Shown: piece by piece, positions 1 through 5,508 of the stretch
Layout of the letters: each line of letters starts with the position of its first letter
Position numbering within the stretch: the first letter of the stretch is position 1
Notes under the pieces: generated by a model
Seen by the model: the letters and a program-made list of their open reading frames with translations, nothing else
Database searches by the model: none
What the model was told of the DNA's origin: nothing
Source of the DNA: Candidatus Roizmanbacteria bacterium CG_4_10_14_0_2_um_filter_36_35
Lineage (GTDB): Bacteria; Patescibacteriota; Microgenomatia; UBA1406; GWC2-37-13
Direction: 5' to 3'
Assembly (NCBI GenBank): GCA_002792355.1
Contig: PFOE01000040.1
Location: forward strand, 1-5,526
Length of the DNA: 5,526 bases
Program-made: the position numbers and the translations under genes

Positions 1-341
1 TTCCGTTTGATAATTCATATAAAGGTTCCGGTTTAGCTATGATAGTAGAAATTTTAGCTTCGGTTTGGCCAGGAGCGAGTTTTGCAAATCTAAATTACGA
101 AAAAGATGGGTGGGGAAATTTATATGTGGCTTTTTCATCAGATCTATTAAGTAACACAGAAGTTTTCAAAGAAAGAATGGAAAAATTAATCCTAACATTA
201 AAAAACTCAAAAACTAAAGATAATCAAACCGTTCGTATACCAGGAGAACACACTTTCAAACTAATAGATGAAAATCTAAAAAAAGGGGAAATTGAAGTAG
301 ACGAAAATATTATTAAGGCAATAAAAACTTATTTAGAATAA
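1..341 (+). CDS. Ldh_2-family (malate/L-lactate dehydrogenase type) oxidoreductase, C-terminal part
   Basis: The reading frame is open from position 3, upstream of the first ATG at 39, so this is the end of a gene that begins before the window, about 113 residues of it. The frame reads PFDNSYKGSGLAMIVEILA, which matches the hallmark segment of the Ldh_2 family (GGYKGYGLA-MVEIL, followed by a small-residue SGA-like stretch, here PGASF). The later VAFSSDLL, a helix with FKERMEKLI, and IPGEHTFK near the end match the family's C-terminal pattern, in which an IPGE motif precedes a last helical tail. Full members have about 330-360 residues and are soluble NAD(P)-dependent dehydrogenases of malate, lactate, ureidoglycolate or related 2-hydroxyacids. 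The substrate cannot be told from this piece. No terminator hairpin follows the stop. The ATG at 39 is an internal methionine, not the start. Confidence 0.8.
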   Translation, partial: PFDNSYKGSGLAMIVEILASVWPGASFANLNYEKDGWGNLYVAFSSDLLSNTEVFKERMEKLILTLKNSKTKDNQTVRIPGEHTFKLIDENLKKGEIEVDENIIKAIKTYLE

Positions 342-361
342 TTCACGACTAAAAAACCCTC

Positions 362-390
362 TTGACAAGGCTTCCTTACTTGTTTATACT
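362..390 (+). promoter_or_regulatory. Sigma70-type promoter of the vapBC-glycosidase run
   Basis: A perfect -35 box TTGACA (362-367) is followed by exactly 17 bp and a -10 box TATACT (385-390, five of six consensus bases). The predicted transcription start is about position 397, only three bases before the ATG at 400, so the mRNA would be leaderless or nearly so; no Shine-Dalgarno sequence could fit. The -35 box lies in a small palindrome, CTTGACAAG (361-369). This is the best promoter in the window and probably serves all three genes up to 2473. Confidence 0.8.
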
Positions 391-418
391 TTCCTTACTA
401 TGTTACAAACAGTAAGGA
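372..418 (+). promoter_or_regulatory. Three-site octamer array, likely antitoxin operator
   Basis: The 9-mer TTCCTTACT occurs at 372-380 and again at 391-399. Its 8-base core returns inverted as AGTAAGGA at 411-418. The centres of the three octamers (376.5, 395.5, 414.5) are exactly 19 bp apart, slightly under two turns of B-DNA. The first copy lies in the -35/-10 spacer, the second covers the predicted transcription start and the third lies in codons 4-7 of the antitoxin gene. AbrB-fold antitoxins, often with their toxin, repress their own promoters by binding such repeats. Copies two and three form an inverted repeat with an 11-bp spacer around the start codon. The binding role is inferred; the repeats are seen directly. 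Confidence 0.65.
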
Positions 419-663
419 TAACTAGTAAAAGACAGATAACGATTCCAGTTAAAATATTCAATGAGCTTGGTTTTTCTCAAGGAGATCGTTTATTGGTTAA
501 AAAAAAAGACAATTCCATCATGTTAACTCCGGCTGAAGATTTGGTTAAAAGTTTGGCTGGAGTAATTAAGGTTCCAAAAGTTTTGGAAGATAAGGATGTG
601 GAAACTATGATTCACGACGCAAAAGTCGAATATTTTAAACAAAAATATAAAAGTAAAAAATGA
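400..663 (+). CDS. vapB: VapB-like antitoxin, SpoVT-AbrB DNA-binding domain
   Basis: This 87-residue protein begins with the classic AbrB/MazE swapped-hairpin signature: residues 5-50 carry VRITSKRQITIPVKIF, then NELGFSQGDRLLV and an IMLTPAED strand. This domain dimerises and binds operator DNA. Residues about 55-87 (VIKVPKVLEDKDVETMI and a lysine-rich end) are the tail that in such antitoxins wraps the partner toxin and blocks its active site. The gene overlaps the downstream PIN toxin gene by four bases (ATGA at 660-663), the usual coupling of antitoxin and toxin. The ATG at 400 is chosen because it sits just after the promoter start site and immediately precedes the conserved domain. It probably represses its own promoter through the octamer array at 372-418. 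Assignment to the AbrB fold is firm; the VapB name rests on the PIN-domain neighbour. Confidence 0.9.
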   Translation: MLQTVRITSKRQITIPVKIFNELGFSQGDRLLVKKKDNSIMLTPAEDLVKSLAGVIKVPKVLEDKDVETMIHDAKVEYFKQKYKSKK

Positions 664-1067
664 TATTTGTCGACACTAACTATTTCCTCCGGTATTTTTT
701 GGATGACGGAAGCGACCAACACAAAAAGGCCACTTTATTATTGATATCTGCCAGTAAAGGAGAGAAAAATCTAACTACTTCTACTCTGGTTATTTTCGAA
801 ATTTTCTGGGTGTTGGGAAGTGTATATAAGTTGGGGAAAGAAAAAAAGACAGAGATAATAGAAAATCTTGTCAACATGACCTTTGTTGAGTTAAAGGAAA
901 GGGATTTACTGCAAAAAGCTTTAAGAATATACAAACTAACTAAACTACAATTAGAAGATTGTTACAATTTGGTTTTTTTCCAGGAAAACAAAATTGACAA
1001 ATTCGCTACTTTTGATAAAAAACTAAAAAAATTAATCGGAAAATTTTCTTGTTCTAAACCAATATAA
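660..1067 (+). CDS. vapC: VapC-like PIN-domain ribonuclease toxin
   Basis: The 135-residue protein has the PIN-domain order of acidic residues: D5 in the N-terminal FVDTN motif, E47 in VIFEIFWVL, D100 in LEDCYN and D119 in the ATFDKKL strand end. These would hold one or two Mg2+/Mn2+ ions in the active site. PIN toxins of this class cut tRNA or rRNA and stop translation until the cognate antitoxin binds. The length is typical of VapC proteins (about 125-145 residues) and all four acids are present, so nothing suggests decay. Translation probably depends on coupling to the antitoxin gene, since the start lies inside the upstream stop and no Shine-Dalgarno sequence is visible. Its own stop shares one base with the start of the glycosidase gene (TAATG at 1065-1069). 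The RNA target cannot be inferred from sequence. Confidence 0.9.
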   Translation: MIFVDTNYFLRYFLDDGSDQHKKATLLLISASKGEKNLTTSTLVIFEIFWVLGSVYKLGKEKKTEIIENLVNMTFVELKERDLLQKALRIYKLTKLQLEDCYNLVFFQENKIDKFATFDKKLKKLIGKFSCSKPI

Positions 1068-2473
1068 TGTTAAAACGACTAACAATCTTGTTTTTAATTT
1101 TTTTGCTCGCACTACCTTTTCTTTTTTACCTCTTCCAATATATCTCCAGAGCCGCTCCGAGAAAAGCCAATATTGTCGTTGATGTTGTTAAAACTTCCGG
1201 GCCATTTCCTGACCGTTGGAAAGCTCTAGCTCAAGGAGGGGAGGAAACAGGAGTCCGGATGCTGGGCAACGTCGTCCCCCAGATTTCCGAACTCTATCCC
1301 CGATTCATCAGACTCGATCATATCTATGATTTTTATGACATTGTTTCCCGCGACTCAACAGGCAGTTTAAATTTTAACTTTTCCAAATTAGACGAAACTG
1401 TTTGCGATATCTATCACGCCGGCGCCAAACCGTTTTTTTCCCTAGGATATATGCCGCCTGTTATCTCAAAAGACGGTTCCTTAATCGGAAGACCGAATAA
1501 TTGGAATGAATGGAGCCTATTAGTACAAAAAACAATCGAACACTATAGCGGTAAAAATACTATTTTACCCTGCGGGTCAATGTATGATTTTTGGAAAACC
1601 GATATTTATTATGAAGTCTGGAATGAGCCGGATCTTGAGACCTTTGGCAAATGGAAGTATCTTGGAGGCAAGAGTTATTCTGAGCTATACTCTTATTCGG
1701 TAAAAGGCGCGGCCGCTTCCAAGAATGTTTTTTCCTATAAACTCGGTGGGCCGGTGACGACAGCGCTTTACAAAAACTGGATTCAGAAATTTTTAGACTA
1801 TGTGGCGGTCAATAATTTAAAACTTGACTTTATCAGCTGGCACCACTATTCAAAAAAAACCGACGACTACACCGACGATATTATCAAATTAAACAAATGG
1901 CTAGGGGAAAGCCCGCGCTACGACCGGTTTGAAAAATTACCAAGAATTATTTCAGAGTGGGGTTATGACAGCGAGAAAAACCCGATTGCCGATACTGAAG
2001 TCGGCGCCGCTCACACCTTGGCCTCAATCAGGAACTTTATCAACGCCAATCTTGAAGCAGCATTTTTATTTGAAATTAAAGACGGCCCCTTTTTGTCTTG
2101 GGGAATCCTCAACCACGACGCTAGCAAAAAACCCCGCTGGTATGCTCTACAAATGCTAAATTCTTTAGGTGGAAACCAGATAATTATTGATGGTGAAGGC
2201 ACCTATGTGACGGCCCTATCCAGTAAGAACGACGATAGAATCAGTTTAATTTTAACAAACTATGACGGTAGTGGTCGAAACACCGAAGCCGTGCCGGTGG
2301 TTTTCAAAAATCTGGCTCCGGGAAAATATAATCTAACCAAAATCTATATTGACGGAAGAAAAGAAACTAGCTTAAATCTTAGACCAATAAACGGAGAGAT
2401 TAGTTTAAAAGGAGATAAATCAATTATTATGCCAGCTAATTCGATAGTGGCGATAGAACTTACTTCTTTATGA
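1067..2473 (+). CDS. Membrane-anchored GH39-like glycoside hydrolase
   Basis: A 468-residue protein with a short basic start (MLKR) and one hydrophobic segment at about residues 5-25, followed by SRAAPRKA: a signal anchor or signal peptide that places the enzyme outside the cytoplasm. Residues about 35-370 look like a clan GH-A (beta/alpha)8 barrel. YYEVWNEPDL supplies the acid/base E187 after the strand-4 Asn-Glu-Pro motif, DFISWHHYS (254-262) matches the GH39 DFISxHxY segment, and IISEWG gives the nucleophile E297. Residues about 370-468 have alternating strands like the C-terminal beta-sandwich of GH39 enzymes. The family holds beta-xylosidases, alpha-L-iduronidases and exopolysaccharide-cleaving enzymes such as PslG. 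The substrate is unknown; neighbouring glycosyltransferases suggest a surface glycan. The start ATG overlaps the vapC stop by one base. The coding sequence looks richer in G+C than vapBC. GH5 or GH30 membership is less likely. Confidence 0.85.
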   Translation: MLKRLTILFLIFLLALPFLFYLFQYISRAAPRKANIVVDVVKTSGPFPDRWKALAQGGEETGVRMLGNVVPQISELYPRFIRLDHIYDFYDIVSRDSTGSLNFNFSKLDETVCDIYHAGAKPFFSLGYMPPVISKDGSLIGRPNNWNEWSLLVQKTIEHYSGKNTILPCGSMYDFWKTDIYYEVWNEPDLETFGKWKYLGGKSYSELYSYSVKGAAASKNVFSYKLGGPVTTALYKNWIQKFLDYVAVNNLKLDFISWHHYSKKTDDYTDDIIKLNKWLGESPRYDRFEKLPRIISEWGYDSEKNPIADTEVGAAHTLASIRNFINANLEAAFLFEIKDGPFLSWGILNHDASKKPRWYALQMLNSLGGNQIIIDGEGTYVTALSSKNDDRISLILTNYDGSGRNTEAVPVVFKNLAPGKYNLTKIYIDGRKETSLNLRPINGEISLKGDKSIIMPANSIVAIELTSL

Positions 2474-2666
2474 CGATTGACGGTACCAGGCCTGGTTTGG
2501 TTGCCTCTTTCATCTGCATAAAGCCCTCAGAGACAATTTTATTGATATACATGATCTTGTGGTAGAGCATAAACTCGCCCAAAAACAAGACCAAGAAACC
2601 GGTCAAAACCACAATCATCATCGTCATCATATGACTCTTGATGTAGTGGTTAATTTTATGTTCCAT
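2460..2666 (-). CDS. Small single-span membrane protein, function unknown
   Basis: This 68-residue protein has a Met/His-rich start (MEHKINHYIKSHMMTMM), one strong membrane helix at about residues 15-36 (MTMMIVVLTGFLVLFLGEF), an amphipathic stretch at about 37-57 (MLYHKIMYINKIVSEGFMQMKE) and a short tail ending VIKK. Its ATG follows the glycosyltransferase stop by only four bases on the same strand (TGA TTTT ATG), so it is probably translated by coupling in the same transcript. Its last 14 bases overlap the end of the GH39 gene on the other strand. The ordered membrane-protein layout and the operon spacing support a real gene, though length alone is weak evidence. I do not recognise a family. 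It could be an accessory subunit of the glycosyltransferase. Confidence 0.65.
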   Translation of the reverse strand: MEHKINHYIKSHMMTMMIVVLTGFLVLFLGEFMLYHKIMYINKIVSEGFMQMKEATKPGLVPSIVIKK

Positions 2667-2670
2667 AAAA

Positions 2671-3963
2671 TCAGTTTATCAAGTTTTTCAACTTCGTCAA
2701 GTTGCAAAAAAAATATCGCATAAGATAGAAGAAGATAAGAAGATTGATTAAAGAAATACTGAAAATAAAAAACATGCTGTTAAAAAGATTAATGATCGGC
2801 ATGATCGCCGGCACCGACCAGCTGCGGTAATGATTGAATAAGCTCGTAATTGAAATTATGATAAATAAACCGATCAGTTTCGGCTTTTTTAATGATGCCA
2901 GAAGTAAAAAACTCAAGGGAAGCAAGCTGTAGCGTTCGTGTATTTTGGTTAAAAACAGAAAGGCCGTCAATGCGCTTATAGACAAAGCCGTGAAAAGCGT
3001 TTCTTTTTTATTTTTGCTCTTAAAAATACGGAAGACAACAAAAAGATTGATAAGCCCGACGATTACGTATCCAAACAATCTGTAAGAAATACCGAGAAGA
3101 AAAGGAGCGGTATCTTTTATTCCTTTAAGGCCGGTCACAAACACCCAGAAATTAAAGGCGCCGTTTGTCACATATGGCAGGCTTTGAGCCGCCAGAACTC
3201 CCTTGCTGTAAACGGTGTACGGATAGAGAAATATATTCCTTCCTTTTATAAATGGAAGGAAAGCCAAACAAAAAACAATATTGGCGACAAACAGATTAAT
3301 AATTGATTTCTTAAGGCCAAAAATTTTAATAAATAAAACCGCATAAACCGGCAGAAAAACCAAGGCGGTTGGTTTGATAAGAAGAGCCAGCGTAAACAAA
3401 ACCGCCGAAAGAACAGCCTTTTTAAAATAAAAAAGCAGATAAACGGAAAATAGGACAAAAAAAACCGGAATGGAATCGATCTGGCCCCAAAGACTGCTAT
3501 TATAAATAAAGACAGGATTGAAAAGAATTAGGCTGACAGCGATAAATTTGCCTTTTTTAGTCAAAAGAAAAACAAGGTAAGCAATACCGAGATCGGCAAC
3601 GACCCCTGGAATCTTCATCAGTCCGGCGAGAAACTCGGTTTTTTCCAGAAAAAAAATAACGTTTGAGGGAACAAGCTGGACATGGAGATTAAGCCACCAA
3701 TAGAGATTATGAATCAGGGGTTGAAGGAATCGCATAACAACAAAGATAAAAATTGCCAGAGGAGGATAGTTAGGAGTTGCCGAGGCAAAGACATTTGAAG
3801 ACTGAGTTTCGTAAAAGTTTTGCGGGCCTCTGACAAGAAAGTCTTTTGCCCAAACCATATGATTGTTGACATCCCAGCTATAGTTGACAAAAATTAGAGA
3901 AAAACGGATTAAAAATCCAAGCAGAAAAAGAAAAAATAATAGATGTTTTTTTATAAAACCCAC
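2671..3963 (-). CDS. GT-C membrane glycosyltransferase, Gpi18/PIG-M-like mannosyltransferase type
   Basis: A 430-residue integral membrane protein with about 10-12 hydrophobic helices. Motifs fit polyprenyl-phosphate-sugar dependent GT-C enzymes of the Gpi18/PIG-M-like group. After helix 1, the outer loop carries WDVNNHMVWAKDF with the candidate catalytic D31, and a YPPLA motif follows (66-70). The segment FNPVFIYNSSLWGQIDS (148-164) matches the group's NP...WGQxD signature, IKPTALVFLPV (196-206) follows, and KIHERYSLLPL (340-350) matches the conserved HERY motif near the C-terminal helices. Such enzymes move a sugar, often mannose, from a lipid carrier to a lipid, glycan or protein at the outer membrane face. 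The start is a GTG; the nearby ATG at 3971-3969 is out of frame and stops after six codons. The TATAAT box on this strand (3975-3970) predicts transcription from the GTG itself. The sugar and acceptor are unknown. Confidence 0.85.
   Translation of the reverse strand: MGFIKKHLLFFLFLLGFLIRFSLIFVNYSWDVNNHMVWAKDFLVRGPQNFYETQSSNVFASATPNYPPLAIFIFVVMRFLQPLIHNLYWWLNLHVQLVPSNVIFFLEKTEFLAGLMKIPGVVADLGIAYLVFLLTKKGKFIAVSLILFNPVFIYNSSLWGQIDSIPVFFVLFSVYLLFYFKKAVLSAVLFTLALLIKPTALVFLPVYAVLFIKIFGLKKSIINLFVANIVFCLAFLPFIKGRNIFLYPYTVYSKGVLAAQSLPYVTNGAFNFWVFVTGLKGIKDTAPFLLGISYRLFGYVIVGLINLFVVFRIFKSKNKKETLFTALSISALTAFLFLTKIHERYSLLPLSFLLLASLKKPKLIGLFIIISITSLFNHYRSWSVPAIMPIINLFNSMFFIFSISLINLLIFFYLMRYFFCNLTKLKNLIN
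3236..3261. repeat. Perfect 8-bp inverted repeat inside the glycosyltransferase gene
   Basis: TTCCTTCC (3236-3243) and GGAAGGAA (3254-3261) are exact reverse complements separated by 10 bases, and the spacer itself contains the palindrome TTTATAAA (3245-3252). The element lies in codons for about residues 234-243 of the minus-strand glycosyltransferase (LPFIKGRNIF region). It could form a hairpin in the mRNA but has no T-run on either strand, so it is not an intrinsic terminator. It may simply reflect codon choice. Confidence 0.4.
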
Positions 3964-3969
3964 TTTTTC

Positions 3970-3977
3970 ATTATAAT
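3970..3977. promoter_or_regulatory. Shared palindromic -10 element for two divergent genes
   Basis: ATTATAAT (3970-3977) is a perfect palindrome, so TATAAT is read at 3972-3977 on the plus strand and at 3975-3970 on the minus strand. Placing the last base of each box at -7 predicts a minus-strand start at 3963, the G of the GTG codon, and a plus-strand start near 3984, four bases before the ATG at 3988. Only 24 bases separate the two coding regions, so both promoters must lie here or inside the genes. No good -35 box is visible 16-18 bp away on either side. Confidence 0.6.
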
Positions 3978-3987
3978 ATAAAGGACT

Positions 3988-5427
3988 ATGCAGAAAAAAC
4001 AGTCTTTATTTTTGCTTTTACTGATTGTTATTTTGGGAATGGTTCTTCGCTTTTACCGGATAAGTGATCTGGCGGTGTTTTTGGCCGATCAAGCCTCGGA
4101 TTCGCAAAAAGTCTTAGAGATGTTACGGGGAAAACTTACTCTTCTTGGACCGATCACTTCAGTTGGCGGATTTTATAATGGTCCGATTGTCTATTATCTA
4201 ATGCTTCCTTTCTATTTTTTCCTCAAAGGCGATCCGATTGCCGGAACGGTTTTCCAATCAACTTTGTCCGTCGCCACCATTCCCATCATTTATCTTATCG
4301 GAAGAAAGATAAAGAATGAAAAAGTCGGACCGTTAGCCGGATTTTTATTTGCCATTTCGCCCCTGATGATTGAATATTCAAGATCCGCGTTTAATTCTTC
4401 ACCGGCTATATTTTTTTCCAGTCTGATTATCTACTTTTTTATTTTGATTACAGAAGAATACAGAAAATGGATGGCGCTATTATTGGGAATTATGATTGGT
4501 TGGATTGTTCAGATGCACTATTTTACAATAGCTTTTTTATTTTTGACGGGATTATACCCCATCTTTTTTAAGAAAACCCGACTGACTTTTTCTTACTATT
4601 TTTTTCTGTTTTTAGGATTTATAATCGGCCTGGCCCCATTTCTCCTTTTTGAAATCCGCCACCAATTTTTGAACACCCACTTATTTATTAAATATCTTGT
4701 CTCAAAAAAAACAGGCGGAGGAAGATCTATCAATAATAGTTTTTATGTCTGGTCCCAAGCAACCGGTATGATTCTGTTTGGTAATCGATTTGCGGCGGGG
4801 ATAATAGGATTTATCACTATTATGATTTCAACATTAATGATAAAAATTAAAAAAAAGGCCAAACATCTTTCAGTCTTTCTCCTGCTTTTTATTCTTGTTT
4901 TTTTAATTGGAGCCGTTTATAACCGGACAATGCACGACCACTATATTATCTCTTTTCATACCTCGCTTATTATTTTACTGGCTCTTTTTTTAGTCATTTT
5001 TTTCAAAGAAAAAACTCTTCCAATTGTCGTTTGTTGTTTAATTTTGATGATTTTTAACTTTTCTGGTTGGAATCTGACCCAAGAAAAACACCCGCTGCAA
5101 AAAGGACTCAATATCCTTGATTTTAAAAAAGCAGGGGCAATTATAAAAGAAGACAAAAAAGGAGTTTATAACATTGCCATGCATAGCCAGGGCGACAACC
5201 GGGCGATGCCTCTTCGCTATATGCTTTCTTTGGCAAACGAGCATCCGCTTGATTATGAGCATTACGGCGAGGCACAATTTTTATATTTTATCCTTCCTAA
5301 AAACGAAAGTCTGGAAAAGCAGACGATGTGGGAATATACCTCTTTTGGGCCATCAAAAGTAGTTAAAAAATGGAATTTGAATAAAGATTATTTGATCTAT
5401 CTTTTAGCGAAGGACAATGTTCAATAA
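3988..5427 (+). CDS. GT-C membrane glycosyltransferase, PMT_2/ArnT-like (GT39/GT83 type)
   Basis: A 479-residue protein with about 11-12 hydrophobic helices in the first 360 residues and a soluble C-terminal portion of about 110-120 residues. Helix 1 (about 6-21) is followed by LRFYRISDLAVFLADQASDSQ; D34 and D38 are candidates for the catalytic acid found in the first outer loop of PMT_2/ArnT enzymes. GGFYNGPIVYYLMLPF (60-75) matches the family's G-x-PxxY-LxxPF pattern, and SPLMIEYSRSAF (124-135) the SP...YS/R motif between helices. FEIRHQF (221-227) and HDHY (316-319) lie in later loops. These enzymes take a sugar from a polyprenyl-phosphate donor and attach it to lipid or protein outside the cytoplasmic membrane. 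The last part (about 370-479) may bind the acceptor. AAAGGA lies only two bases before the ATG, too close for a normal Shine-Dalgarno site. The transcript probably starts within four bases of the ATG. Sugar and acceptor are unknown. Confidence 0.85.
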   Translation: MQKKQSLFLLLLIVILGMVLRFYRISDLAVFLADQASDSQKVLEMLRGKLTLLGPITSVGGFYNGPIVYYLMLPFYFFLKGDPIAGTVFQSTLSVATIPIIYLIGRKIKNEKVGPLAGFLFAISPLMIEYSRSAFNSSPAIFFSSLIIYFFILITEEYRKWMALLLGIMIGWIVQMHYFTIAFLFLTGLYPIFFKKTRLTFSYYFFLFLGFIIGLAPFLLFEIRHQFLNTHLFIKYLVSKKTGGGRSINNSFYVWSQATGMILFGNRFAAGIIGFITIMISTLMIKIKKKAKHLSVFLLLFILVFLIGAVYNRTMHDHYIISFHTSLIILLALFLVIFFKEKTLPIVVCCLILMIFNFSGWNLTQEKHPLQKGLNILDFKKAGAIIKEDKKGVYNIAMHSQGDNRAMPLRYMLSLANEHPLDYEHYGEAQFLYFILPKNESLEKQTMWEYTSFGPSKVVKKWNLNKDYLIYLLAKDNVQ

Positions 5428-5444
5428 AAAACAACCGTAGATTA

Positions 5445-5450
5445 TATAAT
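5445..5450 (+). promoter_or_regulatory. Candidate -10 box upstream of the last partial gene
   Basis: A perfect TATAAT lies 18 bases after the glycosyltransferase stop. It predicts a transcription start near 5457, just before the stem-loop at 5459-5507. No convincing -35 box is found about 17 bp upstream (the hexamer there is CAATAA), so the promoter call rests on one box in AT-rich DNA. Confidence 0.4.
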
Positions 5451-5458
5451 TGCTATGG

Positions 5459-5507
5459 GTCTAGATTACTTTAGCATCTAACATTTGCTAAGATAGATTA
5501 TCTAGAC
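5459..5507. promoter_or_regulatory. Long imperfect stem-loop between genes
   Basis: Outer arms GTCTAGA (5459-5465) and TCTAGAC (5501-5507) pair fully over 7 bp. Inside them, TTAGCA (5471-5476) pairs with TGCTAA (5486-5491), extended by a T-G pair (5470/5492). A C/A mismatch and three further pairs (5466-5468 with 5494-5496) link the two helices, leaving ATTA (5497-5500) as a one-sided bulge and a 9-base loop. There is no T-run after it, so it is not a standard intrinsic terminator. Its right foot ends two bases before the ATG at 5509, so it would fill the leader of the next transcript. It could also be a protein-binding palindrome. Confidence 0.5.
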
Positions 5508-5508
5508 G

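Noticed and set aside
680..934. 84-codon open frame on the minus strand across vapC
   Set aside because: It lies antisense to a well-supported PIN-domain gene, has no recognisable motif and no promoter or coupling of its own.
994..1021. TTGACA at 994-999 inside vapC as a separate promoter for the GH39 gene
   Set aside because: The best -10 candidate (TAAAAA, 16 bp downstream) is poor, and the TTGACA falls on Ile-Asp-Lys codons of the conserved C-terminal part of the toxin. A weak internal promoter cannot be excluded.
1063..1068. TATAAT just before the GH39 ATG as a -10 box
   Set aside because: It overlaps the start codon, so transcription would begin inside the gene, and no -35 box lies 17 bp upstream.
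1929..2202. Open frames of 63 and 76 codons over the GH39 gene
   Set aside because: Both are shadows of the GH39 frame, which carries the catalytic motifs; their proteins look random in composition.
3236..3458. 70-codon minus-strand frame within the glycosyltransferase gene
   Set aside because: It overlaps the conserved WGQID and KPT segments of the real frame and shows no independent start signal.
3951..3971. ATG at 3971-3969 on the minus strand as the glycosyltransferase start
   Set aside because: It is out of frame with the protein and meets a TAA after six codons; the in-frame GTG at 3963 fits the hydrophobic start better.
5459..5507. Stem-loop as a rho-independent terminator, CRISPR repeat or transposon end
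   Set aside because: There is no T-run, the motif is not repeated at regular spacing, no transposase frame is near, and no target-site duplication is seen.
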